From Zymogenus sp964542895 (GTDB lineage Bacteria; Desulfobacterota; Zymogenia; Zymogenales; Zymogenaceae), in assembly GCA_964542895.1 (NCBI GenBank), contig CAZIWT010000005.1, forward strand, positions 1 to 59,751: a stretch of 59,751 nt of DNA, given 5' to 3'. The position numbers were made by a program, and so were the translations under genes. A model generated the notes under the pieces. The model was not told where the DNA came from, ran no database searches, and worked only from the letters and a program-made list of their open reading frames with translations. Positions 46,873 through 57,000 of the stretch are shown here, in pieces. The first letter of the stretch is position 1, and each line of letters begins with the position of its first letter.

Positions 46873-47280
46873 TTAGTATTCCACAACGGGAGGGAGGTCC
46901 TTCGCCTGATCGATCCAATTGGCCACGCTCTTCTCCGAGGGGAGCCTCCTTACGAGGTTCTTCTTCTCGTTTGTCTCTTTGATCTGCCGATAGAGGTTAT
47001 CCGCCCTCCTGTTTCTGAGCTCCTTTACAGTGTCGACGCCCGCTTCCTCCAGGAGGTCGGAGTACTCCTCCGCCACACCCTTTATCCTCATCAGGTCGGC
47101 AAGATTTACCCACTCGAGGATCAGCTTGTGTCCGATGCCCGTGGAGTCTTCCAGCTCTTTTCTTCCCCTTGGGGTTTTGCCCCGTTCGAGAAGCTGGTTG
47201 GTGTTCGTAATTCCAACATCGTTGAGCTTTCCCTTGTAAACGTCTCCGATTCCCTCTATATCTTTAATCGGGTATCCCAT
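46873..47280 (-). CDS. DUF4332 helix-hairpin-helix protein
   Basis: The 135-residue protein starts with an HhH-like turn (IKDIEGIGDVYKGKLNDVGI). It continues LADLMRIKGVAEEYSDLLEEAGVDTV and ends RLPSEKSVANWIDQAKDLPPV. This is the DUF4332 pattern, with two helix-hairpin-helix-like units that may bind DNA; the family's role is unknown. ATG 47280 follows TAGGAG at good spacing. Confidence 0.85.
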   Translation of the reverse strand: MGYPIKDIEGIGDVYKGKLNDVGITNTNQLLERGKTPRGRKELEDSTGIGHKLILEWVNLADLMRIKGVAEEYSDLLEEAGVDTVKELRNRRADNLYRQIKETNEKKNLVRRLPSEKSVANWIDQAKDLPPVVEY

Positions 47281-48208
47281 GTTTGGCTCCTATAAAGTTT
47301 AAAAAATCTGTGTTAAAATTCCAAATTTTGATATTGATTCCGTCAATCTATAAATGCCGGCTACACGCTTCATCACAGTGGGTAGATGGAAGAAAATCTC
47401 GGGGTCCGCATTTAAATCGAGGAGCTTTTTCGGCCCGCTGTTGAGTTTGTAAAGATGAAAGCCCCTTTTGTCTTCAACTTATCGAAAAACCTTGCAGTGA
47501 AGGTCTAAACACCCCCTTGGCAAGAAGCCCTTTTCAACAAGTATACTTTCTGGCGCGCTGTCGAATTTTTTTCTTGCTTCCGCCGTTTCCAGAGATAGTT
47601 TTATTAGTATAATAGAGTTATCAATTTAATTTAATTATTTATAAAAGTCAAGTAATTTTATAAAATTGTACGCTTTTTTTATAATATTTTCTTATTTTTT
47701 CCTCTCGGTGTGGCTCTGTTTGGATATCGACACCTTTTCGGGGCGGTTTAAGCGATTTCTCGGCCGAGGTGATATCGAATAAGGCCAAAAGCAATAGGGC
47801 GTATCTTGTATAATTGAGTGCCACAAAAAAAAACAGAGATTGACCGCCGTATCTCCTTCGCTCTTGGTCTTTTAAGGGCGCACATCAGCGACTATGAACG
47901 ATTTGGGCACTGTTTTTCTTCACACAACCGCTGTCACTTGCATTTTTTACACAAGAATTATGTGTTCAGCTTTGAAATCCTCCAAGCGGCGACGGTTTGA
48001 ATACAAGAAGAGGGCTCGCAGTTGGATCGACGGCGTTCCTATCCGTCAACGCCTTTAGTCCGATCGACGTTTTCAGAAACAAGCTTTTCGAGCTTTATAT
48101 TCCCTGCATCCTGTCGGGGCTCCCGGCGGCATTACAAAAGGCGCGTCCGCTTAAAAACCCCTCCCGCATATATAGACTTCGATCTTGAGCGCAATCTCCT
48201 CCCCCCGT
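47281..48208. other. Long noncoding region
   Basis: About 930 bp with no supported gene. It includes an A+T-rich block at about 47590-47700 that could hold promoters. Short frames (for example 47818-48000 and 47997-48188) have unnatural composition. No RNA gene or repeat was recognised. Confidence 0.5.
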
Positions 48209-50602
48209 CTACTCCTTCGGCTCAAGTTCGAGGGTGTACCTGGCGTCTTTGTCCACCCTATCGCGGCTCAACACGAACGGGCGGTATTTGTGGTCGATCC
48301 AAAGCTCCGTCTGGTCGTCGTAGTGGGTGCTCATGAAGTTTCCGGAGACGCCGTTGGGGGTCACCATCTTGGAGTTGTTCATATCCGAGAGGTCGATGAT
48401 GTATCTCAAAGACGCGCCGTGATAGACCTCCCACGGGTCCGTCAGCCGGTACGTAGCGGGATTGACCGTAAAAAGACTTCCCCCCATGGGAAGCGGGCCG
48501 ATGTTGAAGAGTTTCCCCATGAGGGCCGACTTCTTCCCGAAGGGGTGGTAGATGGTAAGCGTGTGGAGGTCGCCCCAGGCCCAGTCGTCGATGTCGGGTC
48601 CCATCTCCGATTCGAGGTAGCTCACGGCGTCCTTGAAGCTCATGGTGATGACGAAATCGATATCTTCTATCTCCTCCGTCTCAGGGTCGTCAAACCAAGG
48701 TGATTTACCCCTCTTGAACATTTTCCTCAGGGAGTTGAAGACGAGGTACTTGTTGCCGATGTACATGGTGTAGAGCTCTTCACCGAGCCTGTTTTTGAAC
48801 GTCCTCTCGACGATGCCGTTTGCGGTCGCGTGAAAGACGCTCGCGGCGCGGCTCTCCGGTGTGGCGACGAAGTCCCAATCTTTAAGGAGCTCGAGGGCGG
48901 CCGCTTCCCGCTCCGACAATTCGGCGCCGGACAGGGCTTCGATCATGGTCGGCACCCAGTCCCGCGCGAGGACCACGTATGTGTCACCCTGCATCTTCGC
49001 GAAGTCGTCGGCGTTAAGCTTATCCTTTTCGGTCAGCATCTCCGTTATCCGTATGTACCTGTCCGGGGAGGCGTAACCGTTCGATATGATGTAGGGGTAG
49101 CCGTCTTTCTCGATCCGGTTGTTGGCCGTGGCTATCCAGCCGGAGGGCGGGTTTATCAGCTTGGGCTGTTCTCCCTTTGGAACGTATCCCGCCCACTCGT
49201 GTTTCCCGTCCCAGCCGGGAACCGGAACGGAGCCGTCAAATCCACTCCTTATTGGGATTCCCGCCACAAGCCAGTAGCCGATGTTCCCCTGGTCGTCCGC
49301 GCAGACGAGGTTTATGCCGGGGCACTGGAAAAGCTCCACCCATTTGTCGAAATCGTTGACGGTCTTCGCCCTGTTTACGTAATAGAGGGACGTTATGGCC
49401 TGGGCCCTTTCGGGAGCCACCCAGCGCATCGAGAGGGCGTATCCCTTCGGCTCGTCGAACTTGTTCAGGTCGTCGATGATCGGGCCGTGGCGCGTCATTC
49501 GGATATTGAAATTGACGTCGTCCGCACCCTTGACCTTTATCGTCTCTTCCCTTGTTTTTATTTCCTCCCAACTTCCCATGTAGAGGCAGCGGTTCGGGTC
49601 TTCGGGGTCAAGCTTTTCGAGGTAGTAATCGGAGTCGTCCACCATCCCCACGGTGCCGCCCCAGGCGCAGTTTCCGTTCGTCCCGGCGAAGACAAAGGGG
49701 ATTCCCGGGAGCATGGCACCTGTGACGTTTAGGGTCGGTGTCGTTATGTGTGCCTCGTACCAGACCCCCGGGGCGCCGTGGGCCACGTGCGGGTCGTTTG
49801 CGAGGATCGGTTTTCCGGTCTCTGATTTTACTCCGGAGACAGCCCAGTTGTTGCTGGCGCCCCCTCCCACGCGGCCCGTGATTTCACGGGCGAGGTTCAG
49901 GGTCTTTAAAAAATCGATATTTTTACCCACGCTTAAGGGGGGTTTGTTTCCAATGATTGTCGGGCCGTTTTCCGGGTAGGCCGAAAAAATCTCGTCTGTA
50001 AGCTCCTTCCCCAGCTTGTCGGCTATGGTGGCCCTCAACATCTCCGTCTTGAACGTCCCGTTAAACTGCCACGCCAGAAAGTAATAGACGCTGACGCAGT
50101 CTTCGGGCCTCCACGGATCCGGCTTATACCCCAGCATCTTGAACTCGACGGGAAGGGGGCCGTCCCCGTTTTCGATGTAGTAGTTTATCCCCTTCGAAAA
50201 GGCCTCGAGAGAGGAGAGGACCTCGGGGGGGAACTCCCCGACGATATCCTTTTGGGCCCTCGGGGCGGTGAGTGTCCTGAAGAGCTTGTCCACCGACACC
50301 ACCGACTCCCCCAGGAGCTCCGAGAGCCTGCCGGAGGTAACCCGCCTTATAAGGTCCAGCTGGAAGAGCCTGTCCTGGGCCATCGAGTAGCCGAGAGCGA
50401 AGTACGCGTCGCCGTCCGAATCGGCGTAGATATGGGGCATTCCGTAGCTGTCCCGGATGATCGTGACTTTGGAGTCTATTCCGTCGACGACCACCTCTCC
50501 CTCATAGCCGGGGAGCGTCGCCCTCAGGTAACCGTAAATGAAAATTACAGCTATGATAAGAATGACAAAGACTGTTCCTAAGATCCACTTAATAACCTTC
50601 AT
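48209..50602 (-). CDS. Penicillin-acylase-family Ntn hydrolase
   Basis: The 797-residue protein has an N-terminal membrane anchor or signal (about 5-24). An alpha-chain region (VTIIRDSYGMPHIYADSDGD) follows. The autocleavage site GGGASNNWAV exposes Ser250 as N-terminal nucleophile of the beta chain; PILANDPHV follows as usual in the family. It probably acts in the periplasm on N-acyl compounds such as acyl-homoserine lactones or acylated amino acids; the substrate is inferred only. ATG 50602 follows GGGAGGT. It is transcribed alone, 160 bp beyond the amidohydrolase gene. Confidence 0.9.
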   Translation of the reverse strand: MKVIKWILGTVFVILIIAVIFIYGYLRATLPGYEGEVVVDGIDSKVTIIRDSYGMPHIYADSDGDAYFALGYSMAQDRLFQLDLIRRVTSGRLSELLGESVVSVDKLFRTLTAPRAQKDIVGEFPPEVLSSLEAFSKGINYYIENGDGPLPVEFKMLGYKPDPWRPEDCVSVYYFLAWQFNGTFKTEMLRATIADKLGKELTDEIFSAYPENGPTIIGNKPPLSVGKNIDFLKTLNLAREITGRVGGGASNNWAVSGVKSETGKPILANDPHVAHGAPGVWYEAHITTPTLNVTGAMLPGIPFVFAGTNGNCAWGGTVGMVDDSDYYLEKLDPEDPNRCLYMGSWEEIKTREETIKVKGADDVNFNIRMTRHGPIIDDLNKFDEPKGYALSMRWVAPERAQAITSLYYVNRAKTVNDFDKWVELFQCPGINLVCADDQGNIGYWLVAGIPIRSGFDGSVPVPGWDGKHEWAGYVPKGEQPKLINPPSGWIATANNRIEKDGYPYIISNGYASPDRYIRITEMLTEKDKLNADDFAKMQGDTYVVLARDWVPTMIEALSGAELSEREAAALELLKDWDFVATPESRAASVFHATANGIVERTFKNRLGEELYTMYIGNKYLVFNSLRKMFKRGKSPWFDDPETEEIEDIDFVITMSFKDAVSYLESEMGPDIDDWAWGDLHTLTIYHPFGKKSALMGKLFNIGPLPMGGSLFTVNPATYRLTDPWEVYHGASLRYIIDLSDMNNSKMVTPNGVSGNFMSTHYDDQTELWIDHKYRPFVLSRDRVDKDARYTLELEPKE

Positions 50603-50762
50603 CGTGACCTCCCAGGTTAAATATTTTTACGTATACTCATATTACATTTAGGCGGGATTTTCAAGGTAAATATGTGATTAGAGTAGAATTTTAGATAGGT
50701 GAGGTTTAGAGGACTTTATTATACAAGATTTCCCTTTATGCTTTGTCAATAAGGCTTAATAA

Positions 50763-51590
50763 TCAATCAAGCTTGAATATCCGTCTCGCATTTTCGTAAA
50801 GGAATAGAGACTTCACTTCTTTATCGAGCTTGAGAGAATCAAGGTCTTCGAGGCATCTTTCTGCCGTCAGCATGGGGTAATTTGTGCCGAATAGGACCTT
50901 CTTTTTGCCGTTCCGTTTCATATAGTCTACAAGTTCTGCGGGGAATCTCTTTGCAATGTAAGCGGAAGTTTCGATAAAAACATTAGTATGTTTTGTGGCA
51001 ACGGCTATCATCTCTTGAGTCCAGGGATACCCGATGTGTCCGCACACAATCTTCAATTCGGGAAAATCAAGAGCAGCTTCATCGATGTATGGAATAGGCC
51101 TTCCAGGCTCGGACGGGCAGAGGGGGCCAGTATGACCGACCTGAAGACACACCGGAATATCCAGCTTAACGCACTCGGCAAAGATCGGATAGTAGTACCT
51201 GTGGGTGGGCGGCAGGTTCCAGTACCACTGAACGATCCTGATGCCGATAAATCCCAATTCTTTGAAGCAGCGGTTGAGTTCTCTTATTCCCTCCATGGGC
51301 CGGGAAATATCGACTGAAGCTATTCCCCGGAATCGGTCGGGATTGTTATTGATAATCTCAGCCACCTCATCGTTTGAAATGAGCGCTCCTTGCGGGCCCC
51401 ACCACGCACAGATAAGTCCCGTGTGAACACCGGCCCTATCCATAGTCCCCAATGTATATTCAATTGGTAAATCCTGCTCGAATTTTTCAATCCCCATCCA
51501 GCGGCGAAGTGAATCGAACATCGGATGATTTATAAACTTCATCGTGGGATGCTGCATCCATACGTCAACGATATTAGAATCACTGTTCAT
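50763..51590 (-). CDS. Amidohydrolase-2-family protein with altered metal site
   Basis: The 275-residue TIM-barrel protein matches the amidohydrolase-2 (ACMSD-like) family: LQVGHTGPLC, KIVCGHIGYPWTQEM and KKVLFGTNYPML at the C-terminus. The usual N-terminal DxHxH reads DVWMQH and the usual FGSDYP reads FGTNYP, so two metal ligands differ. Some subfamilies do this, so it need not be inactive. ATG 51590 follows GAGGT. It lies 30 bp after the MarR stop and may be its target. Confidence 0.8.
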   Translation of the reverse strand: MNSDSNIVDVWMQHPTMKFINHPMFDSLRRWMGIEKFEQDLPIEYTLGTMDRAGVHTGLICAWWGPQGALISNDEVAEIINNNPDRFRGIASVDISRPMEGIRELNRCFKELGFIGIRIVQWYWNLPPTHRYYYPIFAECVKLDIPVCLQVGHTGPLCPSEPGRPIPYIDEAALDFPELKIVCGHIGYPWTQEMIAVATKHTNVFIETSAYIAKRFPAELVDYMKRNGKKKVLFGTNYPMLTAERCLEDLDSLKLDKEVKSLFLYENARRIFKLD

Positions 51591-51619
51591 TACAATACCT
51601 CGATAGTTAACTCTGTCGG

Positions 51620-52081
51620 CTATTTGCTGTTTTGTTTCATCTCTGCTTCGCAGCTTATTAGGTTGTCGAGGATTTTTCGGAGCTTATCCTCCAAGTCGTC
51701 CAACTCCTCTTCCGAAAGGCCCCTGCACACGATATCAGTCATCTCTTCGGAGACTTTGGCATAGGTATCCATTAGGTTATGGTCTTTCTCGGTAAGCTTG
51801 ATGAGGACCTCGCGACGGTCGCTTTTTGAACGGATTCGCTTAATATGCCCCGCTCTCTCCAGCCCGTCCAACATAGCCGTCAGCGTTGACTTGCTGAGGG
51901 AGGTTTCCTTGGCAAGTTGTTGGATGGGGATGTTGTCTTTGCGCCATAAAACGAAGAGTATCCTTCCCTGGGCGGGGGTGATGTGGCCGATTTTGTGTTC
52001 TCTGAGGATATTCGCAAAAATCCGACCCGCTGCCTGGTTTATCCTGGCGATCAGAAATGCACCCTCTCGTTTCAACTTCAC
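51620..52081 (-). CDS. MarR-family transcriptional regulator
   Basis: The 153-residue winged-helix protein has HKIGHITPAQGRILFVLWRKD, the recognition region IPIQQLAKETSLSKSTLTAML, and a wing with SKSDRREVLIKLTEKD. MarR regulators are usually dimers that release DNA on binding a small molecule. The start could be GTG 52081 or TTG 52075; AGGA is better spaced for the TTG. An inverted repeat upstream (52135-52172) may be its operator. The amidohydrolase follows in the same direction. Confidence 0.9.
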   Translation of the reverse strand: MKLKREGAFLIARINQAAGRIFANILREHKIGHITPAQGRILFVLWRKDNIPIQQLAKETSLSKSTLTAMLDGLERAGHIKRIRSKSDRREVLIKLTEKDHNLMDTYAKVSEEMTDIVCRGLSEEELDDLEDKLRKILDNLISCEAEMKQNSK

Positions 52082-52134
52082 TTCCTAATCCAAATTTTAA
52101 AATTACTTTGAATCATTCTACGATAAAAGAGTAT

Positions 52135-52172
52135 ATATGTTCTAATTCGTATTGTACTATATAGAACCATAT
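52135..52172. promoter_or_regulatory. Candidate MarR operator (inverted repeat)
   Basis: ATATGTTCTA (52135-52144) is mirrored by TAGAACCATAT (52162-52172), one extra base in the second arm, across 17 bp. The region is A+T-rich and about 55-90 bp upstream of the MarR start, where an autoregulatory site is usual. Confidence 0.4.
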
Positions 52173-52341
52173 TGAATAATACTATTCCTTTCAAAATGTT
52201 TGTCAAGCATTAATCAAGCTGTCTTATTTTTTTAGAATTTGAGCTGTCGAAGTGATAGCCTTTCGATTTAAGAAAATCGATCGCATCAGATTTGGATTTT
52301 CTCTCCTCCGTCTCGAATCATCGATAGCCTTCTCTCCATCC

Positions 52342-53709
52342 TTATCCAATCTTCTTCTGGAGCGAGCGCGCCGCCACGAGTATCGGGTCGATGGTGGGCG
52401 TGAACGGCGGTGCGTATGCGAGGTCGAGGTCTACAATATCGTCGATAGAGAGGTTTCCGGCAAGCGCCGCCGCCAGGATGTTTATGCGGTGGCCGGCTCC
52501 GTCTTTGCCCGCGATCTGGGCGCCGATGAGCCTTCGGGTCTTTCTCTCCGCAACGAGGTGCACGCGAATCGGGGAAGAGCCGGGATACAGCCTGGGCCGT
52601 GACCTCCCCTCGATAGTCTGGCATACGGCGTCGATCCCCTCCTTCTGGGCGGCGGCAAGCGTAAGTCCCGTGAATCCGACCTCGAGGTCGAACACCTTGA
52701 AGTGGGCGGAGCCCAAAACTCCGGGATAGACTATATCTCCCCCGGCGGCGTTCTCCCCGGCGACCCACCCCTGCTTGTTGGCGAGGTCCCCGAGGGCTAT
52801 GTTCACACCCCTTGACGTGATACGGTGCTTCACCTCGACGCAGTCGCCCGCGGCGTAGATGTTGTCGTCCGACGTACGCTGGCGATCGTCGACCCATATC
52901 GCCCCGGTCTCGCCGATTTCGAGGCCCGCCTCCTTAGCCAGCCTGACGTCGGGCAAAAAACCCACCGAGACGAGGACCATCTCCGCATCAAATCTACCCT
53001 TGTCGGTTACGACCGACGTGACCTTGCCGTTTGAGACGTCAAAGGAGGAGATCTTGGCGTCGGTAACGAACTTAGTCTCCTTCTCGGCAAGCTCGTCCAG
53101 GACCATCTCCGCAATATCTTTTCCGAGCTGCCTCATCGGGAGGTCTCTGCGGTGGATGATGGTGTTTTCTATCCCCAGCTCTCCGAAGGCCTCGGCCATC
53201 TCCAGGGAGATAAAGCCCGCCCCGATCGTCACGGCCCTCCTGGGGGAGTTCTCGTTTATATAGTCTTTTATCCTCTTGCCGTCCGAGAGGGATTTCAGGG
53301 AAAAGACGTTGGGGGCGTCCTCGTTTTCGACGCCGAGTTTCCTGGAGTGGGAACCAGTGGTGATTATCAGCTTGTCGTAGGGCCTCTTCAGCTCCTCGTT
53401 CTTATCGAGGTCGCGGATCAGTATTTCCCTCTTCTTCCTGTTGATATTGATGACTTCATGTTTCGTGTGGATGTCGATATCGTGGTCTTTCTTGAAGACC
53501 TCGGGGGGCCTGACGACGTATTTATCTATGACCTTTGACTTGGCTACATCTCCGATGTAGTAGGGCATGAGTCAGGCGGAATAGGAGATATATGAATCCT
53601 TCTCGAAGAGGTCTATCTTCAGGTTTCGATCGGTCCTGCGGGCGCGGCTGGCGGCTGCGGTTCCGGCCGCAACGCCACCGCAGATCAGGAGGCCGTTTTG
53701 ATCTTTCAT
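52342..53709 (-). CDS. CoA-disulfide reductase-type flavoprotein with in-frame TGA, probable selenoprotein
   Basis: Read through one in-frame TGA, this is a complete 455-residue pyridine nucleotide-disulfide oxidoreductase of the CoA-disulfide reductase / NADH oxidase group. ATG 53709 follows GGGAGAAG. FAD binding is at LLICGGVAAGTAAASRARR (about 7-25). TGA codon 46 (53574-53572) reads ISYSA-U-LMPYYIGD, the place of the single redox Cys in the family (ISY..C..PYY). The NAD site is RAVTIGAGFISLEMAEAFGE near 158-177, AGDC is at 287-290, and the dimerisation domain ends APPFTPTIDPI. Starting at ATG 53568 would delete the FAD site and the active residue. A TGC-to-TGA error or a dead gene is the alternative. 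Confidence 0.72.
53536..53574 (-). promoter_or_regulatory. Candidate bacterial SECIS element overlapping the coding sequence
   Basis: On the minus strand, CTACATC (53560-53554), loop GGA (53553-53551) and GATGTAG (53550-53544) form a perfect 7-bp hairpin. The loop begins 18 nt after the TGA and has G at its first two positions, matching the published bacterial SECIS model as I recall it (loop about 16-37 nt downstream, G early in the loop). TGACT at the TGA itself can also pair with AGTCA (53540-53536), closing a lower stem. Confidence 0.6.
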
Positions 53710-53843
53710 TTTCAACTTCTCCCAAGCGTTTTGTAATGTTTCAGATCGATTTCTATTATCAGTGGGGAAGGGTAAAATGTCAAGGCCTTAAAAATCAAAA
53801 GGGCCAAAATGAGCGGGGAGAGGGGGAGAGGGGGAGGGGGGCG

Positions 53844-54043
53844 ATCTTCGATCCGCAGCTGGATATCTTTTATATCAGTTTTGGTCTCGGCATTTTCCGG
53901 GGGGGCTTTTTGAAGATGAGCCGAAAAACCTATTGGTGGAGGATTTAACAATCCAGATCGACGTAGGGCCGGCGATAAAACTCGAGGTCCTGGAAAATGG
54001 AGGTCTCCAATTTCACTTAAGGATGAGGAGTCGTTTTACCCTA
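53844..54043 (+). pseudogene. Frameshifted gene remnant
   Basis: Plus-strand codons read IFDPQLDIFYISFGLGIFRGG up to a G7 run (53899-53905). If one G is added there, they continue LFEDEPKNLLVEDLTIQIDV and GPAIKLEVLENGGLQFHLRM to the edge of the RND gene. The result looks like natural protein across the shift, with no start codon and no family I recognise. It is either a decayed gene end or a run-length sequencing error. The sequence before it is a purine-rich low-complexity stretch. Confidence 0.3.
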
Positions 54044-54044
54044 T

Positions 54045-57000
54045 TCAATGAGAATTTCTCTTGGCCACCCTCTGCTTGATGTCCTCGATGACGAGGTACA
54101 GACATGGAATAATAACGAGGGTCAAAAGGACGCCAAACGCCAAGCCCCACACGATGGAGACCGCCATGGGCGTCAGCATCGGCTCCCTGCCGCCGATACC
54201 TATCGCCATGGGGAGCAGGCCTCCGATGGTTGTCAGGGTGGTCAGCAGGATCGGCCTCAGGCGAATCTTTCCCGTCTCGATGACCGCTTCATAAAGGTTT
54301 GCTCCCTTATCCCTTGCCCTGTTGATGAAATCGACCATGACTATGGCGTCGTTTACGACGATCCCTATCAGCGCAATAATTCCGATGCCCGCCATCAGGG
54401 AGAGCTCGATGTTGGTGATAAAGAGGCCGAACACCACCCCGATGAAGGAAAATGGGACCGTTACCATTATGATAAGGGGCTGCACGTACGATCTAAAGAG
54501 GGCCGCCAGGATTATGTAGATGAGCAAAACGGCCATAAAGAGGGAGCGGAGGAGCGATAAGATCGATTCCATCGTATCCTCATATTCACCGCCGTACTTG
54601 AAAGTATAGCCCGAGTACTTGACGCTTCTGGTTCCGAATTTCTCTATAAGGGCTTCGTTGACCTCCTTCGATGTGTTCTGACCCTCGACGAGATTGGCTG
54701 ACACCGTAACGGTGCGCTCGCGGTCGTTGTGGTAAATCCTCAGCATCCCGTCGCCGTAGCTCACATCCGCAAAGGTCTTGATGGGGATCCTGTCCCCGTT
54801 GCCGTTGGAGACCGAAAAGTTCATAAGGTTGTTGAGGTCTGCCATATCCTCGTTGTATTTCACGACGATGTCGATCTTGTCCGTGCCACGCATGATCTTT
54901 CCCGCGTCCCCCCCGGAGAAGGCGCTGCGAAGCTCCGATGAGATATCGTTAACGTTGAGTCCCAGTGAGCCCATCGTGTATTCGTCATATTGAAATCGAA
55001 TCTCCTCCTTCCCTCTCCTGTAATCGTCTTCGATATCCACCACCCCCTTCATCGAGGCCAATTCCTTTTTGAACTCCTCCGAAAGCTTCAAGAGGGTCTC
55101 GAACTCGTCCCCCTGGATACTGACCTCGACGGCCGAGCCCCTCGGCGGCCCCCTCCTCTGGGACCTGTACGTAACGGATGTAGGACCGGCGATGAGATCG
55201 CTCTCCTCCCTGATCTCTTCGGTAATTTTCTCGGCCCCGATCTTCCTGTATCCGTGTTCGGTCAGCTCCACCCGGATCCGCCCGTTGTAAGATCTGGAGG
55301 ACCCGCCCACGGACGCCATGATAACCGAAATCTCGTCTTCCGGGCGCTCGAGGATCAACTCCTCGACTTTCTTGACCACCCGGTCGGTGGCATCAAGGTT
55401 GCTGTCCGTGGGAAGGTTTATATAGGCCCTGAATTGTTCTGCGATAGAGCTTCCCATAAAGACGAATTTCATCGTAAAGAGGCCGAAGAAGAGGGTTACA
55501 ATAGCCACACCCACGAGACTCAAGAGCACCATATAGCGACGTCTCAATATTGATGTAAGGAGATTCCCGTAATATTCCCTGACCCGATTAAACCAGCCCC
55601 TCGCCTCCTTGTTGGCCTGGGACACCTTGTTCTTTACGAATTCGTTAAGGTGCGAGGGAAGGATAAAAAACGCCTCCAGGAGCGACGCCAGGAGCGTGAC
55701 GATGACGACCACGGGAATCGTCTTCAGGAATTTGCCGATGATCCCGGATATGAAGAGGAGCGGAATGAACGCCGCGATATTCGTGGCGATGGCGGCAATG
55801 ATGGGCATAACCACCTCCTGGGTGCCCGTGACCACCGCCTCCGTGAGGCTGTACCCCATCTCCCGGTATCGAAAAAAGTTTTCCGCCACGACTATGGCGT
55901 CGTCGACGACGATACCCAGAACGAGGATTAAGGCGAACATGGAGAGGAGGTTTAATGTAATCCCCGCGTAGCTCATTATGATGATCGTGAGGAGAAACGA
56001 GAAGGGGATTCCCATCGAGGCCCAGAAGGCCACCCGCGAGTCTAAAAAGGCGTAGAGAATGAGGATTACCAGTATCATGCCGAGGGCGGCGTTGAGCAAA
56101 AGCGTCTTTAGCCTTCTCTCCACGTATAGCGATTCATCGTCCGCCAGCGAAATATTTATGCCGTCATCGAGATGAGTCTGCTCGTTTTTTACAATTATCT
56201 TCACTTCTTTGGCTATGTTGATGACGTCCCCTGAGCCGCTCTTCATGACATCAAGTAGAATCGCCCGGCGCCCGTTAAACCTGACGAAGGTGTTCTCTTC
56301 CTCGAAGGTCTCGGTCACGTTTGCCACATCCCCCACCCTTACAACGCCGTCCGCGTAAGAGGAGATGATAATGTTTTTAATATCCTTGACCCCCTCCACC
56401 TCTCCGATGGACCTTATCAAAAGCTCCTTTTCTCCAGAGTCAAACGTCCCGCTGGGAAGGTTCAGGTTGCGCTTCTTGATGGCGCTTATGATGGTGCTGA
56501 ACTTGAGGTTCAGGGCGTCCAGCTTCCTCGGGTCAACCTCCACCCAGACCTCCCGATCCAGGTATCCATCCATATCGACGGAGCTGACTCCCTTGACCAA
56601 TTCTATCTCATCCTTCAATCGGTCGGCGGTTTTTCTGAGCCTTTCCTGATCGGTGTTGCCCCAGATACCGATCGTGATGACGTCGAATCTCGGCTCCCTC
56701 TTCACTATATTCGGGTCTTCGGCGTCTTCGGGGAGGTCCGAGACCTTGTCGACCTCGCTCTTTATATCGTTCAGGAGCTGGTCGAGCTTTGCCCCCACGA
56801 TGTCCGCCTCCGCCTTTATGGTAATGGCGCAAGACCCCTCGCTGCTGGTGGATGTGATCGTATCGATCCCGTCCACATCGAAGATCTGCTCCTCGATCGG
56901 GACGGTAATGAGATTTTCGACCTCTTCCGGCGAGGCCCCCTTGTATGTGGTGTTTATGTTGATGTAGCCGAAATCGACGGAGGGGAAGACCTCCCTGTTG

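Noticed and set aside
47818..48188. Short plus-strand frames in the long intergenic region
   Set aside because: No ribosome-binding site, odd composition, no domain.
52342..53568. Treating the flavoprotein as a 408-residue protein starting at ATG 53568
   Set aside because: It would lack the FAD-binding motif and the active residue, and no ribosome-binding site precedes this ATG. The full domain lies just upstream in the same frame.
53522..53725. 67-residue minus-strand frame over the FAD domain
   Set aside because: It is the +1 shadow of the selenoprotein-like gene; its Arg-rich composition is unnatural.
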